From Planctomycetota bacterium (GTDB lineage: Bacteria; Planctomycetota; UBA1135; UBA2386): a DNA stretch of 13,256 bases. The stretch is from positions 1 through 13,256 of the forward strand of contig JAGQRA010000716.1 of NCBI GenBank assembly GCA_020425885.1, written 5' to 3'. Below, piece by piece: positions 7,546 through 13,256 of this stretch. Position 1 is the stretch's first letter. Each line of letters starts with the position of its first letter. A program made the position numbers and the translations under genes. A model generated the notes under the pieces. It was not told where the DNA came from. It saw only the letters and a list, made by a program, of their open reading frames with translations, and made no database searches.

Positions 7546-7669
7546 GCTGCAGGAAATCCGCGGAGAAGGGCGATCACCGGCCATCGTCGATGGCCTGACG
7601 TGATGCAGCAACCCGGTGCCCCAGGCTCCAGGAGTGGGCGACGGCGGAGTGCGTCGGATTTCTTGCAGC
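7546..7669 (+). promoter_or_regulatory. Long-range inverted repeat in the divergent spacer, possible leader RNA
   Basis: GCTGCAGGAAATCCG (7546-7560) and CGGATTTCTTGCAGC (7655-7669) are complementary over 15 positions. The single deviation is a G opposite T, which is a G-U wobble in + strand RNA but an A-C mismatch in - strand RNA, so the structure suits a transcript reading toward the kelch gene. The spacer otherwise holds no gene. GAGAAGG (7563-7569) can also pair with CCTTCTC (7677-7683), crossing the first stem. Function is unknown; it could be a structured 5' leader or a remnant of a small inverted-repeat element, although no target duplication is seen at its edges. Confidence 0.45.
7573..7604. 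promoter_or_regulatory. Operator-like dyad in the divergent spacer
   Basis: GGCCATCG (7579-7586) and CGATGGCC (7588-7595) form perfect 8-bp arms around a single central base at 7587. Outer arms ATCAC (7573-7577) and GTGAT (7600-7604) continue the symmetry after a small internal loop. The tight one-base centre is hard to fold as RNA but suits a dimeric DNA-binding protein, and the position between two divergent genes fits an operator. Confidence 0.4.
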
Positions 7670-7764
7670 GCCAGCTCCTTCTCGGCTGCACTGGGCCAGC
7701 GATCTCCTGCGCCTTCCCCGCTCGGTACGCCGGTGCGCAACCGACTTCCCCACTTCATTCAGCC

Positions 7765-9186
7765 ATGAGAATCACCCTCGCCCTGCTCTCCCTGCCCCTG
7801 ACCTTGTCCTTCGTCCAGGCACAGGCCGTCTGGAATCAGCTCACGCCCGCATCGTCGCCGCCCGGCCTCTCGGACATCGTCGGCAGCAGCGACCTGACCG
7901 GCATGCTCGTGTTCGGCGGCAAGTTGGCCAACAACTCGCTGTCCAACAACCTCTGGCGCTTCGACCCGCTGGCTGGTGCCACGGGCGACTGGGTCAACAT
8001 GAGCCCGACGGGGACCCTGCCCTCGCCTCGCCAGGGCTGCGGCGCCGCCTACGACCTCTCCCGCGGCGTGCTGGTGATCTACGGCGGCCGCACCGGGGCC
8101 GGCAACGCCGGCATCAACGGCGAGACCTGGGAATGGGATTCCGGCACCAACACCTGGACCGACAAGACGCCGACGGTCCCGGTGGTCGGCGTCAACACGC
8201 CGCCCGAGCTCGAATCGGGCATCTTGGTCTACGAGTCGGCCCAGAGTCGCTGCCTGCTCTTCGGTGGCCGCGGCAACACCACGACCGCGCCGATGGAGGT
8301 CGACGAGACCTGGACCTGGAACGGCACCGCCTGGACCAAGCTGACGCCGGCCACCTCGCCGCCCGCACGGCGCAATCACGCCATGGGCTACGACGCCATC
8401 CACGGCGTCGCGATGGTCTGGGGCGGAATCGCTGCCGGTGCCGTGCTCGGCGACACCTGGACGTGGGACGGCACCAACTGGTCGGCGGTGACGACGGCGA
8501 CGACGCCGTTCACCAACGGCACCTACAACGGTTCGATCCTCAACCGCCTCGCGTATGACATCCTTCGCGATCGCTTCGTGCTGACGAGTGGGGTCTATCC
8601 CGGCGGCACGGTGCTGACCGTCCCCGACACCTACGAGTTCGATGGCACCGACTGGGTCAACCGCGGCGCGTTGGGCATCGGCCAGCGCTACGTCGCGGCC
8701 GTCGCCTACGTCGAAGCCGTGGGCAGGACCTACAGCTTTGGCGGCTACAACTTCGGCCAGCTCAGCCAGACCTGGGACTACCAGACCAACGCCCCGGCGA
8801 CGTTCACGAGCCAGGCCGGCGGCTGCGCCGGCGCCGGTGCGGTTCCGTCGCTGCAGGCCACGGCTCTGCCCTGGCTCGGCGACAGCGCCTTCGTCGAGGC
8901 CCACGGCACCACGGCCGGTGCGCTCAACGTGCTGGCGATCGCGCTCGGCGCGACCCAGATCCCGCTCGGGCCGTACGGCTTCCCTGGCTGCACCGCCGAG
9001 ATGAACCCGCTGGCCAGCCTGCTGATGCTGAACCACCCGACCACGGGACTGCCCACCGCCAGCATCTCGATGCCGAGCAGCACCGCCTACCTGGGCCTGG
9101 TGATCTACTCGCAGGCCGCGAGCATCGAACCGAGCCTGCAGCTGGCGATGTCGGGCCGCGGCGACCTGCGGGTCGGCGCCCGCTGA
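7765..9186 (+). CDS. Secreted kelch-repeat protein with shared C-terminal domain
   Basis: 473 residues. A signal peptide MRITLALLSLPLTLSFVQAQA is followed by about six kelch-type blades with the VFGG-like strand at residues 48-52, 104-108, 164-168, 217-221, ~270-276 and 324-327, a period of roughly 53-60 residues. Each blade carries a Trp-rich return such as ETWEWDSGTNTW, ETWTWNGTAW or DTWTWDGTNW, and the TPATSPPAR turn recurs. A six-bladed beta-propeller outside the cytoplasm is expected, binding protein or glycan. Residues ~353-473 form a separate beta-rich domain, ending in SGRGDLRVG, like those of the ELW-repeat and sulfatase proteins. The ATG at 7765 is chosen for the signal peptide; the frame is open far upstream but that part lacks coding character. 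No clear Shine-Dalgarno is present. The sulfatase gene follows after 31 nt, probably in the same transcript. Confidence 0.92.
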   Translation: MRITLALLSLPLTLSFVQAQAVWNQLTPASSPPGLSDIVGSSDLTGMLVFGGKLANNSLSNNLWRFDPLAGATGDWVNMSPTGTLPSPRQGCGAAYDLSRGVLVIYGGRTGAGNAGINGETWEWDSGTNTWTDKTPTVPVVGVNTPPELESGILVYESAQSRCLLFGGRGNTTTAPMEVDETWTWNGTAWTKLTPATSPPARRNHAMGYDAIHGVAMVWGGIAAGAVLGDTWTWDGTNWSAVTTATTPFTNGTYNGSILNRLAYDILRDRFVLTSGVYPGGTVLTVPDTYEFDGTDWVNRGALGIGQRYVAAVAYVEAVGRTYSFGGYNFGQLSQTWDYQTNAPATFTSQAGGCAGAGAVPSLQATALPWLGDSAFVEAHGTTAGALNVLAIALGATQIPLGPYGFPGCTAEMNPLASLLMLNHPTTGLPTASISMPSSTAYLGLVIYSQAASIEPSLQLAMSGRGDLRVGAR

Positions 9187-9206
9187 GTTCCACGCCGACC
9201 ACGACC

Positions 9207-9211
9207 AGGTG
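9207..9211 (+). promoter_or_regulatory. Ribosome binding site deciding the sulfatase start
   Basis: AGGTG lies 6 nt before the ATG at 9218. The same bases include the GTG at 9209, which could start a form three residues longer, but the spacing favours the ATG. Confidence 0.45.
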
Positions 9212-9217
9212 CGTTCC

Positions 9218-10999
9218 ATGCTGCGACCAGCCGTCATCTTCGCCGCGTTCGCGGCGTTCGCCGCTGCAGTGCCAAGTCAGGCGGCCGGCCACAACGTGCT
9301 GATCGTCATCGCCGACGACCTCGGCGTCGATCAGGTCGGCGCCTATCAGGAGGGCACCAATCCGGCGCCCACGCCGACCATCGATGCCCTGGCCAACCGC
9401 GGCATCCTGTTCCGCAACGCCTGGTCGAACCCGACCTGCTCGCCGACCCGGACCAGCATCAACACCGGTCGCTACACGTTCCGGCACAAGGTCGGCGACT
9501 GGATCATGTACGCCAACAACGGCAATCGCACCGGCACGCTGCGCGCCCGGGAGACGACGATCCCGGAGGCGCTCGACCGCGCCGGCAGCGGTTATGCCCA
9601 CGCCGCCTTCGGCAAGTGGCACATGAACACGATCCAGGAAGGCCCGACCTACCCGACCACGGTCGGCCGCTGGGGCACCTACTTCGGTTCGATGGGCGGT
9701 CTGGCCAGCTACTACAGCTGGGAACGCATCGTGAACGGCGCGCCGACCTGGACCGGCACCTACGCGACGACGCAGCAGGTCAACGATGCCCTCGCCTGGA
9801 TCCAGGCCCAGACCACACCGTGGGTCTGCTACCTCGCCTTCGACGCGCCGCACACGCCGCACCACGCGCCGCCGGCCAACCTGCACTCGCGCAACCTCAC
9901 CGGGCTGAACCCGAACGGCTCGTTCGCCGAACAGCGCGAGTTCTACAAGGCCATGATCGAGGCGATGGACCGCGAGCTCGGGCGGCTGTTCGCGAGCCTC
10001 GGCCCGACGGTGATGGCCGACACCAACGTCATCTTCCTCGCCGACAACGGCACGCCGCTCGGCCTGGCCGAGGCGCCGTTCCTGCCGACCCAGGGCAAGA
10101 CCACGCCGTACGAGGGTGGCATCAACGTGCCCATCATCATCGCCGGCCCGGCGGTCCAGGGCGCGCCGCGCGAGGAGACCCGCCTCGTCAGCGTCGTCGA
10201 CGTCTTCGCCACCACCCTCGACCTCGCCGGCGCTTCGGGTGGCGTGCCGAGCTACGTCGAGGTCGACGGCAAGAGCCTGGTGCCCTACCTGCAGAGCAAC
10301 AGCTCCCCGACGCTGCACGACACCGTCTTTGCCGATCGCTATCGCGGCGACGACTGGCCGGATCCGATCGCCGACATGTCCGGGTTCGGCATGGCGATGA
10401 TCCGCAACGATCGCTTCAAGCTGATCTCGCGCAACACCGGCACCGACGAACTCTACGACCTGTCGACCGACCCGTTCGAGACCAGCAACCTGTTGCTCGG
10501 TACGTTGACGCCGCTGCAAACGCAGAACTACTCGGCCCTGACGGCGGCGATGGTCGAGCTGCGCACCGCGCCGCGGCGGGTCTTCCCGTACGGCAGCAAC
10601 GCCTGCGTCGGCACCACCGGCACCCCGCAGTTGCGGATCTCGGGCGTCCCCCGGATCGGCAGCTCGTATTCACCGGTGCTGCTCGGCGGCGCCCCCGGCC
10701 GGCTGTGTCTGCTCGGCTCGGGGTTCTCCGAGCTCAGCTACTCCGGCTACCCGCTGCCGTTCGATCTGGCGATCCTCGGCGCCGGCCCGGGCTGCCTGCT
10801 GCAGCACTCGATCGATGCGTTGAGCTCGACGATCACATCCGCGCTCGGTACCGCGAGCGTCGCCATTCCGATCCCGAACGCGGCATCGCTGCTCGATCTG
10901 CCGCTCTACCACAGTTTCGTGATCCAGGACCCGGGCGCGCCGGGCAACGCCCTCGGCCTCGTCACCAGCCCGGCGGTCGCCGTCCGCATCGGCAGCTGA
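9218..10999 (+). CDS. Secreted formylglycine-dependent sulfatase
   Basis: 593 residues, type I sulfatase of the alkaline phosphatase superfamily, hydrolysing sulfate esters. A signal peptide (MLRPAVIFAAFAAFAAAVPSQA) precedes NVLIVIADDLG with calcium ligands Asp33-Asp34. The catalytic signature is PTCSPTRTSINTGRY, with Cys74 as the residue converted to formylglycine and Arg78. Other expected residues are visible: Lys133 and His135 in GKWHMN, His212 in DAPHTPHH, Asp276-Asn277 in LADNGTPLG, and Lys294 in QGKTTPYEGG. Residues ~400-425 (RFKLISRNTG, ELYDLSTDPFE) are the usual C-terminal sulfatase strands. From ~458 onward there is an extra ~135-residue beta-rich domain ending AVAVRIGS, not part of the sulfatase fold and shared with neighbours. 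The substrate is unknown; algal or animal sulfated polysaccharide is a reasonable guess. No maturase gene is in the window, so the modifying enzyme must be elsewhere. Cotranscribed with the kelch gene by spacing. Confidence 0.96.
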   Translation: MLRPAVIFAAFAAFAAAVPSQAAGHNVLIVIADDLGVDQVGAYQEGTNPAPTPTIDALANRGILFRNAWSNPTCSPTRTSINTGRYTFRHKVGDWIMYANNGNRTGTLRARETTIPEALDRAGSGYAHAAFGKWHMNTIQEGPTYPTTVGRWGTYFGSMGGLASYYSWERIVNGAPTWTGTYATTQQVNDALAWIQAQTTPWVCYLAFDAPHTPHHAPPANLHSRNLTGLNPNGSFAEQREFYKAMIEAMDRELGRLFASLGPTVMADTNVIFLADNGTPLGLAEAPFLPTQGKTTPYEGGINVPIIIAGPAVQGAPREETRLVSVVDVFATTLDLAGASGGVPSYVEVDGKSLVPYLQSNSSPTLHDTVFADRYRGDDWPDPIADMSGFGMAMIRNDRFKLISRNTGTDELYDLSTDPFETSNLLLGTLTPLQTQNYSALTAAMVELRTAPRRVFPYGSNACVGTTGTPQLRISGVPRIGSSYSPVLLGGAPGRLCLLGSGFSELSYSGYPLPFDLAILGAGPGCLLQHSIDALSSTITSALGTASVAIPIPNAASLLDLPLYHSFVIQDPGAPGNALGLVTSPAVAVRIGS

Positions 11000-11047
11000 G
11001 TCCGCGGCGGCGGTGCGCCGCTCAGCGCGCGCATCCGCGCCGGACTC
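10998..11047. terminator. Nested inverted repeats between convergent genes
   Basis: GAGTCCG (10998-11004) and CGGACTC (11041-11047) enclose a second hairpin, GCGGCG (11007-11012), loop GTG, CGCCGC (11016-11021). The left outer arm overlaps the sulfatase stop and the right outer arm lies 3 nt beyond the flagellin stop. The position suits a bidirectional terminator, though no T-tract is present on either strand. Confidence 0.45.
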
Positions 11048-11050
11048 CGC

Positions 11051-11854
11051 TCAGCCGAGCAGGTCGAGCGTCGCCTTGTTGACCTGCCCCGAGCGCACCA
11101 GTCCCGACACCTGCATCTGCAGCAGGATGCGATCGCGCGTCAGGTCCGCGACCTCCTTGGCGTAGTCGGCGTCCTCGATGCGCGACCGGGACTCCTCGGC
11201 ATTGACACGCATCGTCGCGACCGATTCCGCGCGGTAGGCCATCCGGTTGTGCGTCGCGCCGAGCGAGGCGCGCGTCCGCGACACGTCGTCGATGGCCGCG
11301 TCGATGGCATCGAGGGTCTCCGGATCGGCGACGTCGCGGCCGCGGACCCCGAGGTGTTCGGAGTCCATGTCGCCGATCTCGACCCGGACGTCTTCGCCGC
11401 TGCCGTCGGTGAACGATGGCGCGCCGCTGCCCGATGCCGAGCCGTCGAGCAGGTTCTGGTCGCCGAAGCGCGCGCCGTCGGCGGTCTGGTCGAGGCTGGC
11501 CGCGAGCTGGTCGTACTCCTGCTGGATCACGGCGCGATCGCCGTCCGACAGCGTGCCGTTGCGGGCCTGCACCGACAGCTCGCGCATGCGACCGAGGGTG
11601 TCGTGGTGCGACTGCAGCGAGCCTTCGGCGGTCTGCACGTAGCTCATGCCGTCGGCCAGGTTGCGCTCGCCCTGCGACAGGCCGCGGACCTCGGCTTCGA
11701 GTCGCCTACCGATCGCCAGCCCGGCGGCGTCGTCGCTGGCCTTTGCGATGCGCTTGCCGGTGGCCAGATGCGTGAACGTGCGGTCCATCCGCGTCTGGGT
11801 CCGGTGCAGCGCGCGCAGCAGGCTCGAGGTCCCGTTGGTGGGGTGCAGACTCAT
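11051..11854 (-). CDS. fliC: Flagellin, short form
   Basis: 267 residues. The N-terminal D0/D1 region (about 8-138) shows the flagellin hallmarks RIAKASDDAAGLAIGRRLEA, NLADGMSYVQTAEGSL, MRELSVQARNGTLSDGDR and QEYDQLAASLDQ. The C-terminal D1/D0 region (about 184-267) shows RASLGATHNRM, SRIEDADYAKEVADLTRD and the terminal SGQVNKATLDLLG. Only about 45 residues (138-184), Gly/Ser/Asp-rich, separate the conserved ends, so the surface-exposed D2/D3 part is nearly absent. There is no signal peptide, as expected for export by the flagellar type III apparatus. The gene stands alone: no chaperone, cap or basal-body gene is nearby. A small hairpin (11860-11872) occupies the usual Shine-Dalgarno position before the ATG. 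The symbol is generic; several flagellin copies may exist in the genome. Confidence 0.94.
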   Translation of the reverse strand: MSLHPTNGTSSLLRALHRTQTRMDRTFTHLATGKRIAKASDDAAGLAIGRRLEAEVRGLSQGERNLADGMSYVQTAEGSLQSHHDTLGRMRELSVQARNGTLSDGDRAVIQQEYDQLAASLDQTADGARFGDQNLLDGSASGSGAPSFTDGSGEDVRVEIGDMDSEHLGVRGRDVADPETLDAIDAAIDDVSRTRASLGATHNRMAYRAESVATMRVNAEESRSRIEDADYAKEVADLTRDRILLQMQVSGLVRSGQVNKATLDLLG

Positions 11855-11859
11855 GGTGA

Positions 11860-11872
11860 GCCCGCATCGGGC
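11860..11872 (-). promoter_or_regulatory. Hairpin at the flagellin ribosome binding region
   Basis: GCCCG (11860-11864) and CGGGC (11868-11872) form a 5-bp stem with a 3-nt loop, ending 5 nt before the flagellin ATG on the - strand. No clear Shine-Dalgarno is otherwise visible, so this stem could limit ribosome access. Confidence 0.3.
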
Positions 11873-11897
11873 CGCGGTGTCGAGTTCTTGAACAGCG

Positions 11898-11916
11898 CGG
11901 TCCCGGAACGGGACCG
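11898..11916 (-). terminator. Strong GC stem-loop between the CRL gene and flagellin
   Basis: CGGTCCCG (11898-11905) and CGGGACCG (11909-11916) form a perfect 8-bp stem with a 3-nt loop. On the - strand it lies about 53 nt downstream of the CRL gene stop and 44 nt before the flagellin ATG. No T-run follows it, so it may be a terminator for the CRL transcript or part of the flagellin leader. Confidence 0.45.
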
Positions 11917-11920
11917 ACGC

Positions 11921-11950
11921 CGGACCGCGGCGGACCGCGGCGGACCGCAG
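11921..11950. repeat. Three tandem copies of a 10-bp unit
   Basis: CGGACCGCGG is repeated at 11921, 11931 and 11941; the third copy differs by one base (CGGACCGCAG). The array lies in the 114-bp gap between the flagellin start and the CRL gene stop, beside the 11898-11916 hairpin. The unit contains CCGCGG and its length matches about one helical turn. Confidence 0.85.
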
Positions 11951-11968
11951 CGGCGGCAGCGCGGGGTG

Positions 11969-13256
11969 CTATCGCCGCTTCAGGGCGACCCGGAACTCGA
12001 CCTCGGTCGCGGCCTTCTCGATGTGGACTTCCTGTCGCGACTGCTGCATCTGCTGCAGCATCTCGAACGGGTTCTGCTTCGCACCGGTCGGCTGGCAGCC
12101 GTGGATCAGGTAGGTGCCGGCCGGCAGTCGCCCGTCGAGCTTGAAAGCGCCGTCGGCGTCGGCCGTCACCTGCCAGGAACGTGCCGGCAGCGCGTTCGCG
12201 CCCTCACTGGGCAGCTGCACCGTGACCTGGGCGCCGGCGATCGGTGCGCCGTCGTTGTCGACCACGAGGCCGCGCACGATCGTGCCGCGATCGAGCTTCA
12301 CCTCGTCGGTGCGATTCGGCTCGACGCCGACCGCGACGTTCGCGATCTCGGCCGCGCAGAAGTCGGGATGCTCGATGATCACGGCGTAGGTGCCGAAGGC
12401 GAGCCCCTTCATCCGGAAGCGGCCATCCTCGTCGGTGCTGACCGTGAGCTCGGTGTGGACCTTGGCCAGCGCCTGTTCGAGCATTCTGGTGAACGAGTTG
12501 CCGCGCGGCAGGTTCGACAGCGCCGGTGCATGACTGCGCACGGTCACGCCCTTGATCGGGCGGCCATCGCCATCGACGACGCGACCGCGGATCTCGCCGC
12601 CCTTGTTCAGGGTGACCGTGATTCGTGGCGCCGGCACGGCCGCGGTCAAGGTGAAGGTGGCGGAGATCGTGAGGGCGTGGGCATCGGCGAGCACGCTGAC
12701 GGCGTAGCTGCCGGCGGGCAGGCCCGCGATCGTGGTGAAGTCGCCGGGGAAGTCGCGCGGGTGCAGTCGGCGCGTCCAGCCGTCACCGGTGCGGTGGTAG
12801 ATCGTGGGCGCGGTGGGCGCCACCCGCAGCACCGACATCTCGAAGTCCTGGACCGGGCCGCCGTGGCCGTCGACGACGCGCAGCTCGAAGCCGAGTTCGC
12901 CGGCGGGATCCTGCGGCTCGCGCTCGAGGCGCGGATCGCGGACCGCGGGCTTCTTCACCGGCTCCTGCGCGACCGGCGGCGTCGTGACGGGGCGCGGCGA
13001 TTCCGACTGTTGCGCCGAGTGGACCGCCGTCGGCGACGGCTCGTCGTCGGGCTGCCGGCGCGACTGCCACAACGTCGATGCGACGACGCCGAGGCCGAGC
13101 AGGACCAACGCGGCGGCGAGCCATGGTCGCGCCGCCATGGTCGCGGTCGGGTCCTCGCTGCGCCGCAGCCGGGTAGCAGCCGCGGCGGCTTCACCGCGGG
13201 CGAAACGGGCGGCCACGGCGCCCGCCAGGTCGGGCCGTTGCCGGCCACCGAGCCGC
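11969..13256 (-). CDS. Membrane-anchored CRL-domain protein, 5' end possibly off the window
   Basis: The stop (TAG) is at 11971-11969. The frame remains open to the window edge, so the start is undetermined: a GTG at 13216 gives 415 residues and an ATG at 13138 gives 389, but the codons beyond (including QRPDLAGA) continue without a break. Counting from the GTG, residues 1-30 are Arg/Ala-rich and probably cytoplasmic, 31-50 are a membrane segment (PWLAAALVLLGLGVVASTLW), and 51-105 form a Pro/Ser/charged linker. Three carboxypeptidase-regulatory-like sandwiches follow (about 107-204, 206-308 and 311-415) with GRVVDGDGRPIKGVTV, DEDGRFRMKGL and GLVVDNDGAPIAGAQVTV. Architecture mirrors the sigma-CRL fusion at 4662-7490, so the missing N-terminus could carry a sigma or other regulatory domain; a plain membrane-anchored protein is equally possible. 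A Gln-rich helix (EMLQQMQQSRQ) interrupts the last sandwich. Confidence 0.85.
   Translation of the reverse strand, partial: RLGGRQRPDLAGAVAARFARGEAAAAATRLRRSEDPTATMAARPWLAAALVLLGLGVVASTLWQSRRQPDDEPSPTAVHSAQQSESPRPVTTPPVAQEPVKKPAVRDPRLEREPQDPAGELGFELRVVDGHGGPVQDFEMSVLRVAPTAPTIYHRTGDGWTRRLHPRDFPGDFTTIAGLPAGSYAVSVLADAHALTISATFTLTAAVPAPRITVTLNKGGEIRGRVVDGDGRPIKGVTVRSHAPALSNLPRGNSFTRMLEQALAKVHTELTVSTDEDGRFRMKGLAFGTYAVIIEHPDFCAAEIANVAVGVEPNRTDEVKLDRGTIVRGLVVDNDGAPIAGAQVTVQLPSEGANALPARSWQVTADADGAFKLDGRLPAGTYLIHGCQPTGAKQNPFEMLQQMQQSRQEVHIEKAATEVEFRVALKRR

Noticed and set aside
7546..7669. MITE or insertion element bounded by the 15-bp arms
   Set aside because: No target-site duplication at the edges and no second copy in the window; kept as an alternative only.
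7491..7691. N-terminal extension of the sigma-CRL gene to an upstream start at 7691
   Set aside because: The 67 extra residues are Arg/Pro/Cys-rich with no sigma similarity and overlap the inverted repeats; the ATG at 7490 directly precedes the sigma-2 region.
8924..10519. 531-codon open frame on the - strand opposite kelch and sulfatase
   Set aside because: The sulfatase on the other strand has intact catalytic motifs; this frame is Arg/Gly/Val noise.
11855..11968. Sigma-28 or sigma-54 promoter for flagellin
   Set aside because: No convincing TAAAGT...GCCGATAA or TGGCAC...TTGC pattern on the - strand in this gap.

Overview
The window is GC-rich and packed with long secreted proteins, ECF sigma factors and carboxypeptidase-regulatory-like (CRL) beta-sandwich repeats. 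That mix, together with a recurring C-terminal beta-rich domain of about 120-135 residues on otherwise unrelated secreted proteins, suggests a large-genome Planctomycetota (possibly the Poly30/Pla163-like lineage). This assignment rests on protein style only; there is no rRNA or other marker in the window.

Region 1 (1-2810, + strand) looks like one operon: the 3' part of a secreted protein gene, an ECF sigma factor starting 3 nt after it, a lipoprotein, and a VOC-fold protein whose ATG overlaps the lipoprotein stop (TGATG). Region 2 (2886-4631, + strand) encodes a secreted protein built from nine ELWxxDGTxAGT units, probably a beta-propeller. Region 3 (4662-7490, - strand) is a 942-residue fusion: an ECF sigma factor at the N-terminus, one membrane segment, and about seven CRL sandwiches predicted outside the membrane.

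A 274-bp divergent spacer (7491-7764) holds an inner dyad and a long-range 15-bp inverted repeat. It separates the fusion gene from region 4 (7765-10999, + strand), where a secreted six-blade kelch protein is followed 31 nt later by a secreted formylglycine-type sulfatase. Region 5 (11051-13256, - strand) has an orphan short flagellin and, upstream of it, a second membrane-anchored CRL protein whose 5' end may lie beyond the window. A 10-bp tandem repeat and a strong hairpin sit between those two genes.

Together the window is an envelope/secretome locus. Four secreted proteins (truncated first gene, ELW-repeat, kelch, sulfatase) appear to share a C-terminal domain that could act in sorting or surface anchoring, and two sigma factors, one with its own membrane tether, are placed to regulate them. 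These functional links are inferences. No tRNA, rRNA, CRISPR array, transposase or phage gene was seen. No gene-free stretch exceeds 300 bases.
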